From positions 1-32,968 of the forward strand of contig CAJXLK010000043.1 of the NCBI GenBank assembly GCA_913055635.1: DNA of 32,968 nucleotides, read 5' to 3'. The notes beneath the pieces were generated by a model that saw nothing but the letters and a program-made list of their open reading frames with translations, had not been told where the DNA came from and did no database searches. Positions 8,129-15,272 of the stretch are shown one piece after another. This DNA comes from an uncultured Bacteroidota bacterium (GTDB lineage Bacteria; Bacteroidota; Bacteroidia; Bacteroidales; UBA12077). The translations under genes were made by a program, and so were the position numbers. Each line of letters begins with the position of its first letter. Position 1 is the stretch's first letter.

Positions 8129-8881
8129 TTACTTTTGTTCTATTCTGTCCAGCTTGCCCTTTACTTCATTGGCTTGCTCCCGGTAATAATCGCTTTCGGC
8201 TGCCAGGGTGCTGAGCATATTGCGGGCTTGTTCCATATTGCCCAGTCGGATATGGCACATCGACATGTACCAGCGGGCCTGGTCCAAATAAAGGTTGTCG
8301 CGGTCTTCCACCACATCCTCAAAGGATTGATTGGCTTTTTGGTACTTCTGAACTTCCATGTAGCTGATGCCTGAATAGAGACTGGCTGCTACATCATCCC
8401 GCTTTTGAAGTACTCGCTGGAAAAGGTGCAGTGCCTGGTCATAATCCTGCTCCTTGTACTTTTCCATGGCATGGGTCAGCAGGTTGTTGATCTCATGGCT
8501 CCCCGAACGGTCGGTGATGGTCACCGAATAAGGCTCATAATACTTGTGAAAGATCTCCTCCTTGGTCGGTGCATTGTTGACATGAGCGGCATAATAACCC
8601 AGGCTGCTCAGGCTAAGCACAAGTGCACCTATAAGGGCACCTTTCACTGCTTTGCGCTTGAACCAAACCACAGGACGGGATTCTTTCTCCCGGATCATAT
8701 CCTGCACCTGATCCTTAAATTCGCTCAGATCATCATCCATCAGGGCCGCCTCAATGTCTTTTCTCAGGTGATATTCATCAGCAAGCTCCCGGTCCCGATG
8801 AAGGGCGGTCTCAAATTCCCGGGTCTCTACATCACTCAGATCACCCTGAATATAGGCTTCAATGTTCTCATATGCATTCAT
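8129..8881 (-). CDS. Membrane-anchored TPR protein, anti-sigma-like
   Basis: The 250-residue protein has an N-terminal cytoplasmic part (YIQGDLSDVETREFETALHR, DEYHLRKDIEAAL) resembling the N-termini of Bacteroidota anti-sigma factors, though without a zinc-binding motif. One membrane helix (around residues 80-100, GALIGALVLSLSSLGYYAAH) follows, then an extracytoplasmic domain with three or so TPR units (ALHLFQRVLQKRDDVAASLY, KANQSFEDVV, ARWYMSMCHIRLGNMEQARN). It is paralogous to the protein at 12733-13470: both have an (I/L)F..YY..Y segment after the helix and DQA.WY.....I..G....A near the end. An in-frame GTG two codons upstream (8887) is possible, but the ATG is preferred. No sigma gene is adjacent here, in contrast to the paralogue. 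Confidence 0.7.
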   Translation of the reverse strand: MNAYENIEAYIQGDLSDVETREFETALHRDRELADEYHLRKDIEAALMDDDLSEFKDQVQDMIREKESRPVVWFKRKAVKGALIGALVLSLSSLGYYAAHVNNAPTKEEIFHKYYEPYSVTITDRSGSHEINNLLTHAMEKYKEQDYDQALHLFQRVLQKRDDVAASLYSGISYMEVQKYQKANQSFEDVVEDRDNLYLDQARWYMSMCHIRLGNMEQARNMLSTLAAESDYYREQANEVKGKLDRIEQK

Positions 8882-8952
8882 GGTCACTGATTTTTGGGGT
8901 TGATAAATTGATGTTTGTATACAATCGCTTCATCGTTAAAAGATTCATGATT

Positions 8953-9048
8953 ATTAGTTGAATCCGTCGTCCTGGCGGTCGGCGGTGCTGCCTTTCGTTT
9001 TTTCATCATCGTCATCTTCCTTGCCGCCACGGATTTCAAACATTTGGG
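8953..9048 (-). repeat. 96-bp direct repeat, copy A (3' half of peptide gene A)
   Basis: It is identical to 9198-9293 except for one base (9029 versus 9274), which gives a synonymous Arg codon change. It encodes the shared C-terminus of the two double-glycine-leader peptides. Confidence 0.95.
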
Positions 9049-9127
9049 CACTGGTCAGCCGGCTCTGGCTGAAGCGTTCGAAGAAATGGTCCTGTTGTTG
9101 GTTCATGTTTGTTACTTGGGTATACAT
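8954..9127 (-). CDS. Small double-glycine-leader peptide A (57 aa)
   Basis: The peptide starts MYTQVTNMNQQQDHFFERF and has a leader ending RLTSAQMFEIRGG, followed by an acidic 22-residue core beginning KEDDDDEKTKG and ending DRQDDGFN. Leaders of the form L(S/T)xxxMxxIxGG are typical of Bacteroidota natural-product/bacteriocin-type precursors cleaved after GG during export. That this is such a precursor is inference from the motif. The core has no Cys and few hydrophobic residues, so it is more likely a signal or protease substrate than a classical bacteriocin. It lies 72 nt before the TPR membrane protein gene and just after its near-identical sister gene. The 96-bp duplication with conserved reading frame supports it being real. 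Confidence 0.75.
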   Translation of the reverse strand: MYTQVTNMNQQQDHFFERFSQSRLTSAQMFEIRGGKEDDDDEKTKGSTADRQDDGFN

Positions 9128-9197
9128 GGCTGTTGGTTTTTTGGGGTTGGCAATGGGTTATTGGTTTGTTAATGGTTTGAAATTTCTGTAGTTGTTC

Positions 9198-9293
9198 ATT
9201 AGTTGAATCCGTCGTCCTGGCGGTCGGCGGTGCTGCCTTTCGTTTTTTCATCATCGTCATCTTCCTTGCCGCCGCGGATTTCAAACATTTGGG
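9198..9293 (-). repeat. 96-bp direct repeat, copy B (3' half of peptide gene B)
   Basis: This is the partner of 8953-9048, with 95 of 96 bases identical. Sequences outside the repeat, which encode the leaders, are unrelated at DNA level. The core was therefore either duplicated or homogenised by gene conversion. Confidence 0.95.
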
Positions 9294-9402
9294 AGTGGTT
9301 CAGGCTGCAGGTTGCAAAGTGTTGCAAAAGGTTGCTGCTGGTGTCGTTGGGTGATAATGGATTGTTGCGTTTCATGGCTTTGAAATTTTTGAATTTATAC
9401 AT
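9199..9402 (-). CDS. Small double-glycine-leader peptide B (67 aa, or 58 aa from an internal Met)
   Basis: It ends with exactly the same residues as peptide A, from QMFEIRGG to DRQDDGFN, but has a different leader (MKRNNPLSPNDTSSNLLQHF, then ATCSLNHSQMFEIRGG). The first ATG is at 9402; an internal ATG at 9375 would give a leader of length closer to peptide A. Neither has a strong Shine-Dalgarno sequence. It would be the first gene of a minus-strand run B, A, TPR protein, kinase-like, LytTR (9402 to 6977). The TPR-CHAT protease gene starts divergently 524 bp away. No C39-peptidase ABC exporter is in the window. Confidence 0.75.
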   Translation of the reverse strand: MYKFKNFKAMKRNNPLSPNDTSSNLLQHFATCSLNHSQMFEIRGGKEDDDDEKTKGSTADRQDDGFN

Positions 9403-9607
9403 TTAATGATTTGATTTTCAATACAATATTTACATTTAAACAAACCTTCTATATTTTTTTATTTATTGATATACAGTACCTTAAAACTGGCATTTAATCA
9501 CCTAAATGCTTATTTCTTATGCCTTTTCTTTCGTTTTAGCCATTCGGCCTTTTATGATTTGTCCTTAAGCTTTTCCGGAAACTTTTTTTGTGAAGAACCT
9601 TTTACTG

Positions 9608-9685
9608 ACATATCCCATCCGAAGCCAAAAGGTAACCCCTTTTACCCGGAAAAAATCCTCCATTTTTCCATAAAAACCTCATTAT
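9608..9685 (+). repeat. Imperfect direct repeat upstream of TPR-CHAT gene, copy 1
   Basis: It begins ACATATCCCATCC and continues AAAAGGTAACCCC-TTTT. It matches 9781-9857 at a spacing of 173 bp, with the first 36 bases nearly identical and the remainder a looser A/T-rich match. This may be a regulatory site or the remnant of a duplicated promoter region. Confidence 0.7.
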
Positions 9686-9780
9686 CAATTCCTAAATACA
9701 GCTTTTTATGAAAAAACCAAAAGGAAGATGTGGATGTAAAGAACAACTTACTCAATGCTTCCTTGAACATGTTTTCATAT

Positions 9781-9857
9781 ACATATCCCATCCAAAGGCA
9801 AAAGGTAACCCCCTTTTGGAAAAAAAATTTTCATTTTTTTTATAATACCCTTATTTT
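9781..9857 (+). repeat. Imperfect direct repeat upstream of TPR-CHAT gene, copy 2
   Basis: Second copy of the 9608 repeat. It ends about 25 bp before the predicted -33 element of the TPR-CHAT promoter, a position suited to an activator or a sigma-factor-related element. Confidence 0.7.
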
Positions 9858-9879
9858 CAGCACAAAAAAATTTTAAAAA

Positions 9880-9910
9880 TTGGCATTTGCAGCAGATTTT
9901 ATTATTTTTG
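9880..9910 (+). promoter_or_regulatory. Predicted Bacteroidota promoter for the TPR-CHAT gene
   Basis: TTG at 9880-9882, a 20-nt spacer, then TATTTTTG at 9903-9910, an exact TAnnTTTG -7 box. The start codon follows at 9927, so the untranslated leader would be only about 10 nt. Confidence 0.5.
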
Positions 9911-9926
9911 AGGCAAAACAGCATCT

Positions 9927-12749
9927 ATGGCCATAAGGGCTTTAACAGCATACGTCTTCCTCATCGTCCTGCTCCTCAGCTTTCCAGGCACTTCTGTTGC
10001 CGGTATTGCTCATAAAAGCCCCGGCCAGGATACCTTAGTGCTCCAAGCGGATTCAATCGGGCAACTCAAGCAAAGGGGGATCCGCCAGGCAAGGCAGGGA
10101 AAACTGGAGCAAGCCCGTAAAACGTTCTTGCGGGAGCTGGCTTTGAAAAAGAAGCACTTTGCATCAGAAGCTCCGGAAATCGGCCATACCTATGTCAATC
10201 TGGGAGTAGTCTGCAAAATGCAGGGCAAGATGGATAAGGCCCTGGCTTATTACAACAAAGCCGACAGCATCTATTCCGGCCATCCAAGGGTCAGTGAAAG
10301 GAAAACGGCCACCAATTACCAGAACATGGCCAACATCTATTCCCTGCAAAAAGACTATGAGAAGGCTAAAAATTATTACCAACGGGCCCTGTCACTTTTC
10401 AAAAAGGATTCTATCAATAACCTTGACCGGTTGGGGATGGTGCATAATAACCTGGGCATCATGCTTAAAGAACAGGGGGAATTTAAACCAGCCACAAAAA
10501 ATTTTAAAAAAAGCCTCCAATTAAAAAATGAGACCAGTTCAACCTCTCTTGCAGGAACATATGGAAATTTGGGCAATGTATATTACAAAAGAAATCAACT
10601 AGCCCTTGCAGAGCGATATTTAAAGAAATCCATGGAACTGGACCTTCAGCATCATGGCAAAAAAAGTACGCCGGTGGCCCTGGATTACATGAATTATGGC
10701 CTTTTAAAATTAAAGAAAAAAGAATATGGGGCTTCCCGGGGCTACCTTCAGAAAGCCCTGGAGATCATCCTTCAAAAACGGGGGAAGTTTCACCCCGAAG
10801 CCTCCCGGTGCTATGAAAACCTTGGGGCATTGGCCGATACGAAAGGTAAACTTAAACAATCCGTTAAGCTTTATCAAAAAGCCCTTTTATCGCTGTCCAA
10901 TAATTTCCAGGACACCTCCATTTATGCCAATCCGCAAACGGCCAATGTCATTTCGAAAACACAGTTCCTGCGCATATTAAAAAAGAAGGCCTCCCTGCTC
11001 AGGAGATTGGAAAAACACCCCGATAAAAACCTCAGGGTAGCCCTGGCCAGCTACCAAAAAGCCCTGGAAGTGATCAGGGAGTTGCGCACGGGCTATCAAA
11101 ACCAGGAGAGCAAGCTGCTGATGGCGGCCAATGAGCGGGAAACATCGCTCAACGCCCTCTATACAGCCATAAAGCTTTACCGCCGCACCGGCCGGCAGCA
11201 GTACCTGCGGGAAGCCTTCCGCTATGCCGAAGCCGGAAAAGCCGCCGTACTGCATGAATCCATGCAAACCAGCCAGGCCCTTCAGTTGGGCAACATCCCT
11301 GACAGCTTGCGCCGGAAAGAAAAGAAACTAAAAAAACACATATGGACTTATGAAGAGTTGATCTTCGAAGAACGCAAAAGAAAAGATCCCAACAGGAAAA
11401 AGATCAACTACTGGAACGAAGAAATGTTCCGGCTTCAAAAGGAATATGAAAGCCTGGTCCAAAAATTTGAAAAAAAGTATCCCCGCTATTATGCCCTTAA
11501 ATACAACAAGAAGGCCATCACCCTGAAAGAAGTCCAACAGCAGGTACAACCCGATGAAATCCTTGTTGAATATGTATTGGGAAGAGACAGCCTGCATGCT
11601 TTCACCATTGAATCCAACCAGGCAGCCCTACAGAGCATGGCCGTTGATTCCACCCTGCCCCGGCAAATCCTTGAAATGCGCCAGTTTCTCTCAAACCGAA
11701 ACTTTTCCCAACACAACCGCCAGGATTTTCAACACTACCAGGAGCTTTCCCATCGTCTTTATAACCGGCTGATCGAACCCCTGGATCTTGTTCCGGATAA
11801 AAAACTTACCATCATCCCCGATGAAGTCCTGGCCTATTTGCCCTTTGAAATCCTGGTCACCCGCAAGCAATCGTTTGATGGCATCAATTACCAGGACCTG
11901 GCCTACATGATCCGCAAACGTCAAATCGGCTATTCCTACTCAGCCAAAGTACTTTTTAATCAGCCAAAGGAAAAAGAGCGCCATGGAACGAAGCTGGCGG
12001 CATTTGCCCCGACCTACAAAAACATCGAGCAGGTAAGCGATTTCAACTCCCCAACCCGCCAGCAATACCGTGAAAAATTGTATCCGCTGAAGGGCATCAA
12101 GAAAGAAGCCCGGCGCATCACGAAAATCATCCAGGGAGATGTCTATTCGGGGAAGGAAGCCACCGAAACCCGCTTCAAAGACACCTCCGGGCAATATGAT
12201 ATATTGCATCTGGCCATGCATACCCTGGTCAACGACCAAAACCCGATGTACTCCAAAATGGCCTTTACCCAGCAGGAAAACCCTAATGAAGATGGTTTTC
12301 TCAATACCTATGAAATATACAACCTGAATCTGGACAGCCGGATGGCTGTATTAAGTTCCTGCAATACAGGAACCGGCAAGCTCAAGAAAGGAGAAGGGGT
12401 GATCAGTTTGGCCCGTGGATTTAAATACGCCGGTTGTCCTTCCATTGTCATGACCATGTGGCCGGTCGAGGACAATTCCAGCATCCGGCTGATGGAATAC
12501 TTTTACCAGGCCATTGCCAAAGGCCAGAGCAAAGACGAAGCCCTGCGTTCCGCCAAGCTGAAATTCCTCCGCAATTCTGATCCCCTGCATGCCCATCCCT
12601 ATTTCTGGGCAGGTTACATTCTCATTGGCGATCAGTCAGCCCTTTATTCACCAAGTTGGGTATGGTGGTCCCTTGCAGGAGGGATACTGTTGATCCTGTT
12701 AATTGCGGCCGTTATTTTCAGGCGCCGGCGCATCAATCGATCTGTTTGA
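9927..12749 (+). CDS. Secreted, membrane-anchored TPR-CHAT caspase-like protease
   Basis: The 940-residue protein has an N-terminal signal segment (ALTAYVFLIVLLLSFPGTSV), then about seven tetratricopeptide repeats at roughly residues 50-320 (TYVNLGVVCKMQGKMDKALA, NYQNMANIYSLQKDYEKAKN, NNLGIMLKEQGEF). A helical linker follows, then a C-terminal CHAT domain at about 560-890. Its catalytic dyad is visible: His765 in LHLAMHTLVND and Cys812 in LSSCNTGTGKLKKGEG, followed by ARGFKYAGCPSIVMTMWPVE. A C-terminal helix (SLAGGILLILLIAAVIF) and a basic RRRRINR tail would anchor it in the inner membrane with the protease in the periplasm. CHAT domains are caspase relatives. Its 3' end overlaps the convergent anti-sigma-like gene by 17 bp. 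Neighbouring peptides, membrane TPR proteins and sigma factor are possible substrates or regulators, but that is inference. Confidence 0.9.
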   Translation: MAIRALTAYVFLIVLLLSFPGTSVAGIAHKSPGQDTLVLQADSIGQLKQRGIRQARQGKLEQARKTFLRELALKKKHFASEAPEIGHTYVNLGVVCKMQGKMDKALAYYNKADSIYSGHPRVSERKTATNYQNMANIYSLQKDYEKAKNYYQRALSLFKKDSINNLDRLGMVHNNLGIMLKEQGEFKPATKNFKKSLQLKNETSSTSLAGTYGNLGNVYYKRNQLALAERYLKKSMELDLQHHGKKSTPVALDYMNYGLLKLKKKEYGASRGYLQKALEIILQKRGKFHPEASRCYENLGALADTKGKLKQSVKLYQKALLSLSNNFQDTSIYANPQTANVISKTQFLRILKKKASLLRRLEKHPDKNLRVALASYQKALEVIRELRTGYQNQESKLLMAANERETSLNALYTAIKLYRRTGRQQYLREAFRYAEAGKAAVLHESMQTSQALQLGNIPDSLRRKEKKLKKHIWTYEELIFEERKRKDPNRKKINYWNEEMFRLQKEYESLVQKFEKKYPRYYALKYNKKAITLKEVQQQVQPDEILVEYVLGRDSLHAFTIESNQAALQSMAVDSTLPRQILEMRQFLSNRNFSQHNRQDFQHYQELSHRLYNRLIEPLDLVPDKKLTIIPDEVLAYLPFEILVTRKQSFDGINYQDLAYMIRKRQIGYSYSAKVLFNQPKEKERHGTKLAAFAPTYKNIEQVSDFNSPTRQQYREKLYPLKGIKKEARRITKIIQGDVYSGKEATETRFKDTSGQYDILHLAMHTLVNDQNPMYSKMAFTQQENPNEDGFLNTYEIYNLNLDSRMAVLSSCNTGTGKLKKGEGVISLARGFKYAGCPSIVMTMWPVEDNSSIRLMEYFYQAIAKGQSKDEALRSAKLKFLRNSDPLHAHPYFWAGYILIGDQSALYSPSWVWWSLAGGILLILLIAAVIFRRRRINRSV

Positions 12750-13470
12750 TCAGCCCTCTTGCCCTGGCGGTTGGCCACATGCGCTTTTCAATCATCCAAT
12801 CCAGCCGGTCTTTGGCCCGATCCCTGTGCCCGGCTTTGATCAAGGCCAAAGCAGAATACCAGCTGGCCTGATCACGAAGGAGCGGATCATTTGAGGAGGC
12901 CACCCAATTAAAGCAACCCAGGGCCTGAAGTGGCCTGTCCATCTCCAATCGGGTCAGCCCCAGGTAAAACCACCCCACCTGGTTGGAGGCATTTTCCCCT
13001 ACCGCAAGGCTGAAGTGCTTTGAAGCAGCATCCCATTTTCCCGCTTCATAATAAGAGAAAGCCCGGTGCAATGGGGTGGGGTCCTCCCCTCCCGAACGAA
13101 CAGATGCCAATGCCGGGTAGGATGTATAATACCGACTGAACAGATCGCTCCCTTCCATCGGTGGGCGGACCATATATACCATGGTGCCGAAGATCAGCAG
13201 AAAGGCCATCCCGGCAACCATCGCCACCCTTCTCCAGGAAGGGTCCCAAATGCCGGAACCGTCTGCAGCCCGGCGGTCAAGGACTTCGCTGATCTGCCTG
13301 CGAAGAGACATCACATCATCATCCCGCAGGGCTTCAGCCATTTCACCGGATAAATCAATCCCTTCCCCCCATACCGGGGCATCACCTGCCTGACTTGCCC
13401 CGGACAATTGCCCCCGGCAATCCAAATCTTCTAAATATCGCCAATTGCGCTCATTCTTATTTTCTTCCAT
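12733..13470 (-). CDS. Membrane-anchored TPR protein, putative anti-sigma factor
   Basis: The 245-residue protein has a cytoplasmic N-terminus of about 95 residues, one membrane helix (VAMVAGMAFLLIFGTMVYMV) and a periplasmic TPR domain (LHRAFSYYEAGKWDAASKHF, GWFYLGLTRLEMDRPLQALG, DQASWYSALALIKAGHRDRA). It is paralogous to the protein at 8129-8881. Its start overlaps the 3' end of the sigma-factor gene by 14 bp, and GAGG lies 7 nt before the ATG at 13470, implying translational coupling; an upstream Met at 13494 is less likely. The pairing of an ECF sigma with a single-pass partner supports an anti-sigma role, although no zinc-binding anti-sigma motif is present. Confidence 0.75.
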   Translation of the reverse strand: MEENKNERNWRYLEDLDCRGQLSGASQAGDAPVWGEGIDLSGEMAEALRDDDVMSLRRQISEVLDRRAADGSGIWDPSWRRVAMVAGMAFLLIFGTMVYMVRPPMEGSDLFSRYYTSYPALASVRSGGEDPTPLHRAFSYYEAGKWDAASKHFSLAVGENASNQVGWFYLGLTRLEMDRPLQALGCFNWVASSNDPLLRDQASWYSALALIKAGHRDRAKDRLDWMIEKRMWPTARARGLIKQID

Positions 13471-14035
13471 GATAATCCTCAAACCTTTGATCATTTTTAA
13501 TCGACTGCACCAGGCGCTCCTTGCATTTATACTTTTTCTTTTTGGCCGCCTTCTCGCTTTTATGTCCCATCATCCGGGCAATATCCTTCAACGGATATTT
13601 GTTCAGAAACAGCTTCAGCAATTTTTGACACTCCCGACCCAACCGGCGAAAATGATCCTGGTATATCCGGTACTTCTGCTGCTGCTCAAATTCGCGGATT
13701 ATACCCGCATCCGCCGCCTGCTCCAGGTAGTGATATTCCATCAGGTTGTTGATCTCCGTTTTGCGATTGCGCAACTCCCGCATCCAGATGTTCCAGCAGA
13801 CCGAAAAAAAATAGGAAGTAAAAGTGGTGGTCAATTCGAATGAACCATTTCGGATCTTCTTATAGGTCAGTATAATGGCTTCCTGCAAGACATCCCTGGC
13901 ATCCGCCTGATTTCCGTTATTCTTGGAAACCATCTCGTAGATCATACCAAAATACATATCATACAGGTAATTCAGGATTTTATTGTCTTTCACCCGAATA
14001 CCCTGTATGATTTCAAGGTCATTATATTGTCTCAA
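13457..14035 (-). CDS. ECF-type RNA polymerase sigma-70 factor
   Basis: The 192-residue protein shows sigma region 2 (YLYDMYFGMIYEMV, then QADARDVLQEAIILTYKKI with the DxxQE signature, TSYFFSVCWNIWMRELR) and sigma region 4 (LGRECQKLLKLFLNKYPLKD, IARMMGHKSEKAAKKKKYKC), ending in a basic helix. It lacks regions 1 and 3, so it belongs to the ECF group. It is translationally coupled to the putative anti-sigma gene downstream. The nearby TPR-CHAT gene is convergent, and its promoter looks like the housekeeping type, so regulation of that gene by this sigma factor is not shown by sequence. Confidence 0.9.
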   Translation of the reverse strand: MRQYNDLEIIQGIRVKDNKILNYLYDMYFGMIYEMVSKNNGNQADARDVLQEAIILTYKKIRNGSFELTTTFTSYFFSVCWNIWMRELRNRKTEINNLMEYHYLEQAADAGIIREFEQQQKYRIYQDHFRRLGRECQKLLKLFLNKYPLKDIARMMGHKSEKAAKKKKYKCKERLVQSIKNDQRFEDYHGRK

Positions 14036-14155
14036 ATCGAAATGGTTTTTCCGAATGCAGTAGCATAAATAAAAGAAAATTTTTGAAACGGCAAAATATC
14101 AGCACCATAAGCTGATATCAGGGTCACATTGGGTAAGAAATAAGGAGGCTGACAA

Positions 14156-15088
14156 TCAATATATTAACTGTTCAATCTCTTCTTTATCACGTTTCAGTTG
14201 ATTTTGAAGGGCTTCGGAATGATCCAGCCGAAGCTCCTGGCGCATTCTCTTATGAAACTGAATGGTAACAACCTGTCCCCGAAGTTCGGTTTGGTGATCA
14301 TGTTCAAACAAATGCACCTCCACGCTGATCTTATTGCGATCGGCAAACTGTTTAATATTAAGCATGCCTTTATACTTGCATTCGCCAAAAAGCAGGCTGA
14401 TGGCATAGACCCCTTCAGGAGGAATCAATTTGACCTGCTCTTCGATCTCCACTTCATAGGTGGGAAATCCGGCATCGCGGCACAAGGGGTGTCCGTCATG
14501 GAGGGGACCCATCAGGATATAAAAGTGGTCGAGATAAGCATTGGCCCGTTGTATTCTTCCTTCATGCAGGGCCTTTCGGATGGTAGTAGAACTGACCGTT
14601 TCATTTTCCACATCCTGCTCAGGAATCTCTTCCACTTCAAAACGATGGGTTTTGGCCAGCTCGTATAGATAATCATAGTCGCCCTGGCGGTTGTGGCCGA
14701 AATGGTGGTTGAAACCCACGACAATGCGACGGGCGTCTAACTTGTTGACCAGGATCTGCTCAACAAAATCGTGTGAGCTCATTCGGGAAAAGGCCAGGGT
14801 AAAACGAATGATCACCAGGTGATCCAGGCCGGTATCGCGCAGGAGTTCAGTCTTTTCCCGCTGGGTGCTGATCAGCTTCAGAGACTTGCCGGCTGTTTCA
14901 GGGTAGAGCACCTTCCTGGGATGCGGGTGAAAGGTGATTAAAACCGTCTCTCCCCCAATCTCATCGGCTATATTTCGCAACCGGTTCAGGATGGTCTTAT
15001 GGCCCACGTGTACCCCGTCAAAAGAACCGGTAGTAACCACAGGCTTTTTGATTTGGCCCAGTTCATCTAAATCTCGGTGTATCTTCAT
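14156..15088 (-). CDS. ribF: Bifunctional riboflavin kinase / FAD synthetase with a divergent kinase domain
   Basis: RibF phosphorylates riboflavin to FMN and adenylates FMN to FAD. In this 310-residue protein the N-terminal nucleotidyltransferase is canonical: VTTGSFDGVHVGHK, LITFHPHPRKVL, VVGFNHHFG and VSSTTIRKALHEG. The C-terminal kinase domain is recognisable (YILMGPLHDGHPLCRDAGFP, VYAISLLFGECKYKGMLNIK, SVEVHLFEH) but atypical: the usual GFPTAN is GFPTYE, and the IGxRPTF segment is IKQFADR. FAD synthetase activity is likely; kinase activity is less certain. The hydrogenase operon downstream of its promoter region uses FMN in HydB, but nothing shows co-regulation. It is separated from rex by palindromic repeats. 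Confidence 0.88.
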   Translation of the reverse strand: MKIHRDLDELGQIKKPVVTTGSFDGVHVGHKTILNRLRNIADEIGGETVLITFHPHPRKVLYPETAGKSLKLISTQREKTELLRDTGLDHLVIIRFTLAFSRMSSHDFVEQILVNKLDARRIVVGFNHHFGHNRQGDYDYLYELAKTHRFEVEEIPEQDVENETVSSTTIRKALHEGRIQRANAYLDHFYILMGPLHDGHPLCRDAGFPTYEVEIEEQVKLIPPEGVYAISLLFGECKYKGMLNIKQFADRNKISVEVHLFEHDHQTELRGQVVTIQFHKRMRQELRLDHSEALQNQLKRDKEEIEQLIY

Positions 15089-15154
15089 ATCCTTTCCCTA
15101 TTCAGCTGGTCAGGCCTCAAAGGTAAACAATATTTTTTTCCTGCAACAATTTCG

Positions 15155-15246
15155 ACCCCGTTTGACCCCGCTTAGCGGGGTTGAAACGTGCCCCAGCAAA
15201 ACCAGAGGGGCTAGGTCTCCTTTTTTGACCCCCGCTAAGCGGGGTC
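15155..15246. repeat. Pair of GC-rich palindromes between ribF and rex
   Basis: CCCCGCTTAGCGGGG (15166-15180) and CCCCGCTAAGCGGGG (15230-15244) face each other about 50 bp apart, each extended by flanking A/T or GA/TC bases. The same units occur at 19506-19564. They form very stable 7-bp stems with a 1-nt centre. They may be REP-like elements or may act as RNA 3'-end stabilisers after rex. Confidence 0.75.
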
Positions 15247-15272
15247 TATTTAAGCGGGATTCCTTAAGGGAG

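Larger units (their letters stand above)
9403..9926. other. AT-rich divergent intergenic region between peptide B and the TPR-CHAT gene
   Basis: This is 524 bp of low-GC sequence holding an imperfect direct repeat (9608-9685 and 9781-9857) and a predicted promoter (9880-9910). Two short plus-strand frames (9466-9711 and 9708-9845) cross the repeats and both read ISHPK(P/A)KGNP there, but they lack other coding signs. Confidence 0.6.

Noticed and set aside
9466-9845. Two short plus-strand frames (9466-9711 and 9708-9845) as small proteins
   Set aside because: AT-rich and low complexity, no ribosome-binding site, and similarity is limited to the DNA repeat; kept only as a remark.
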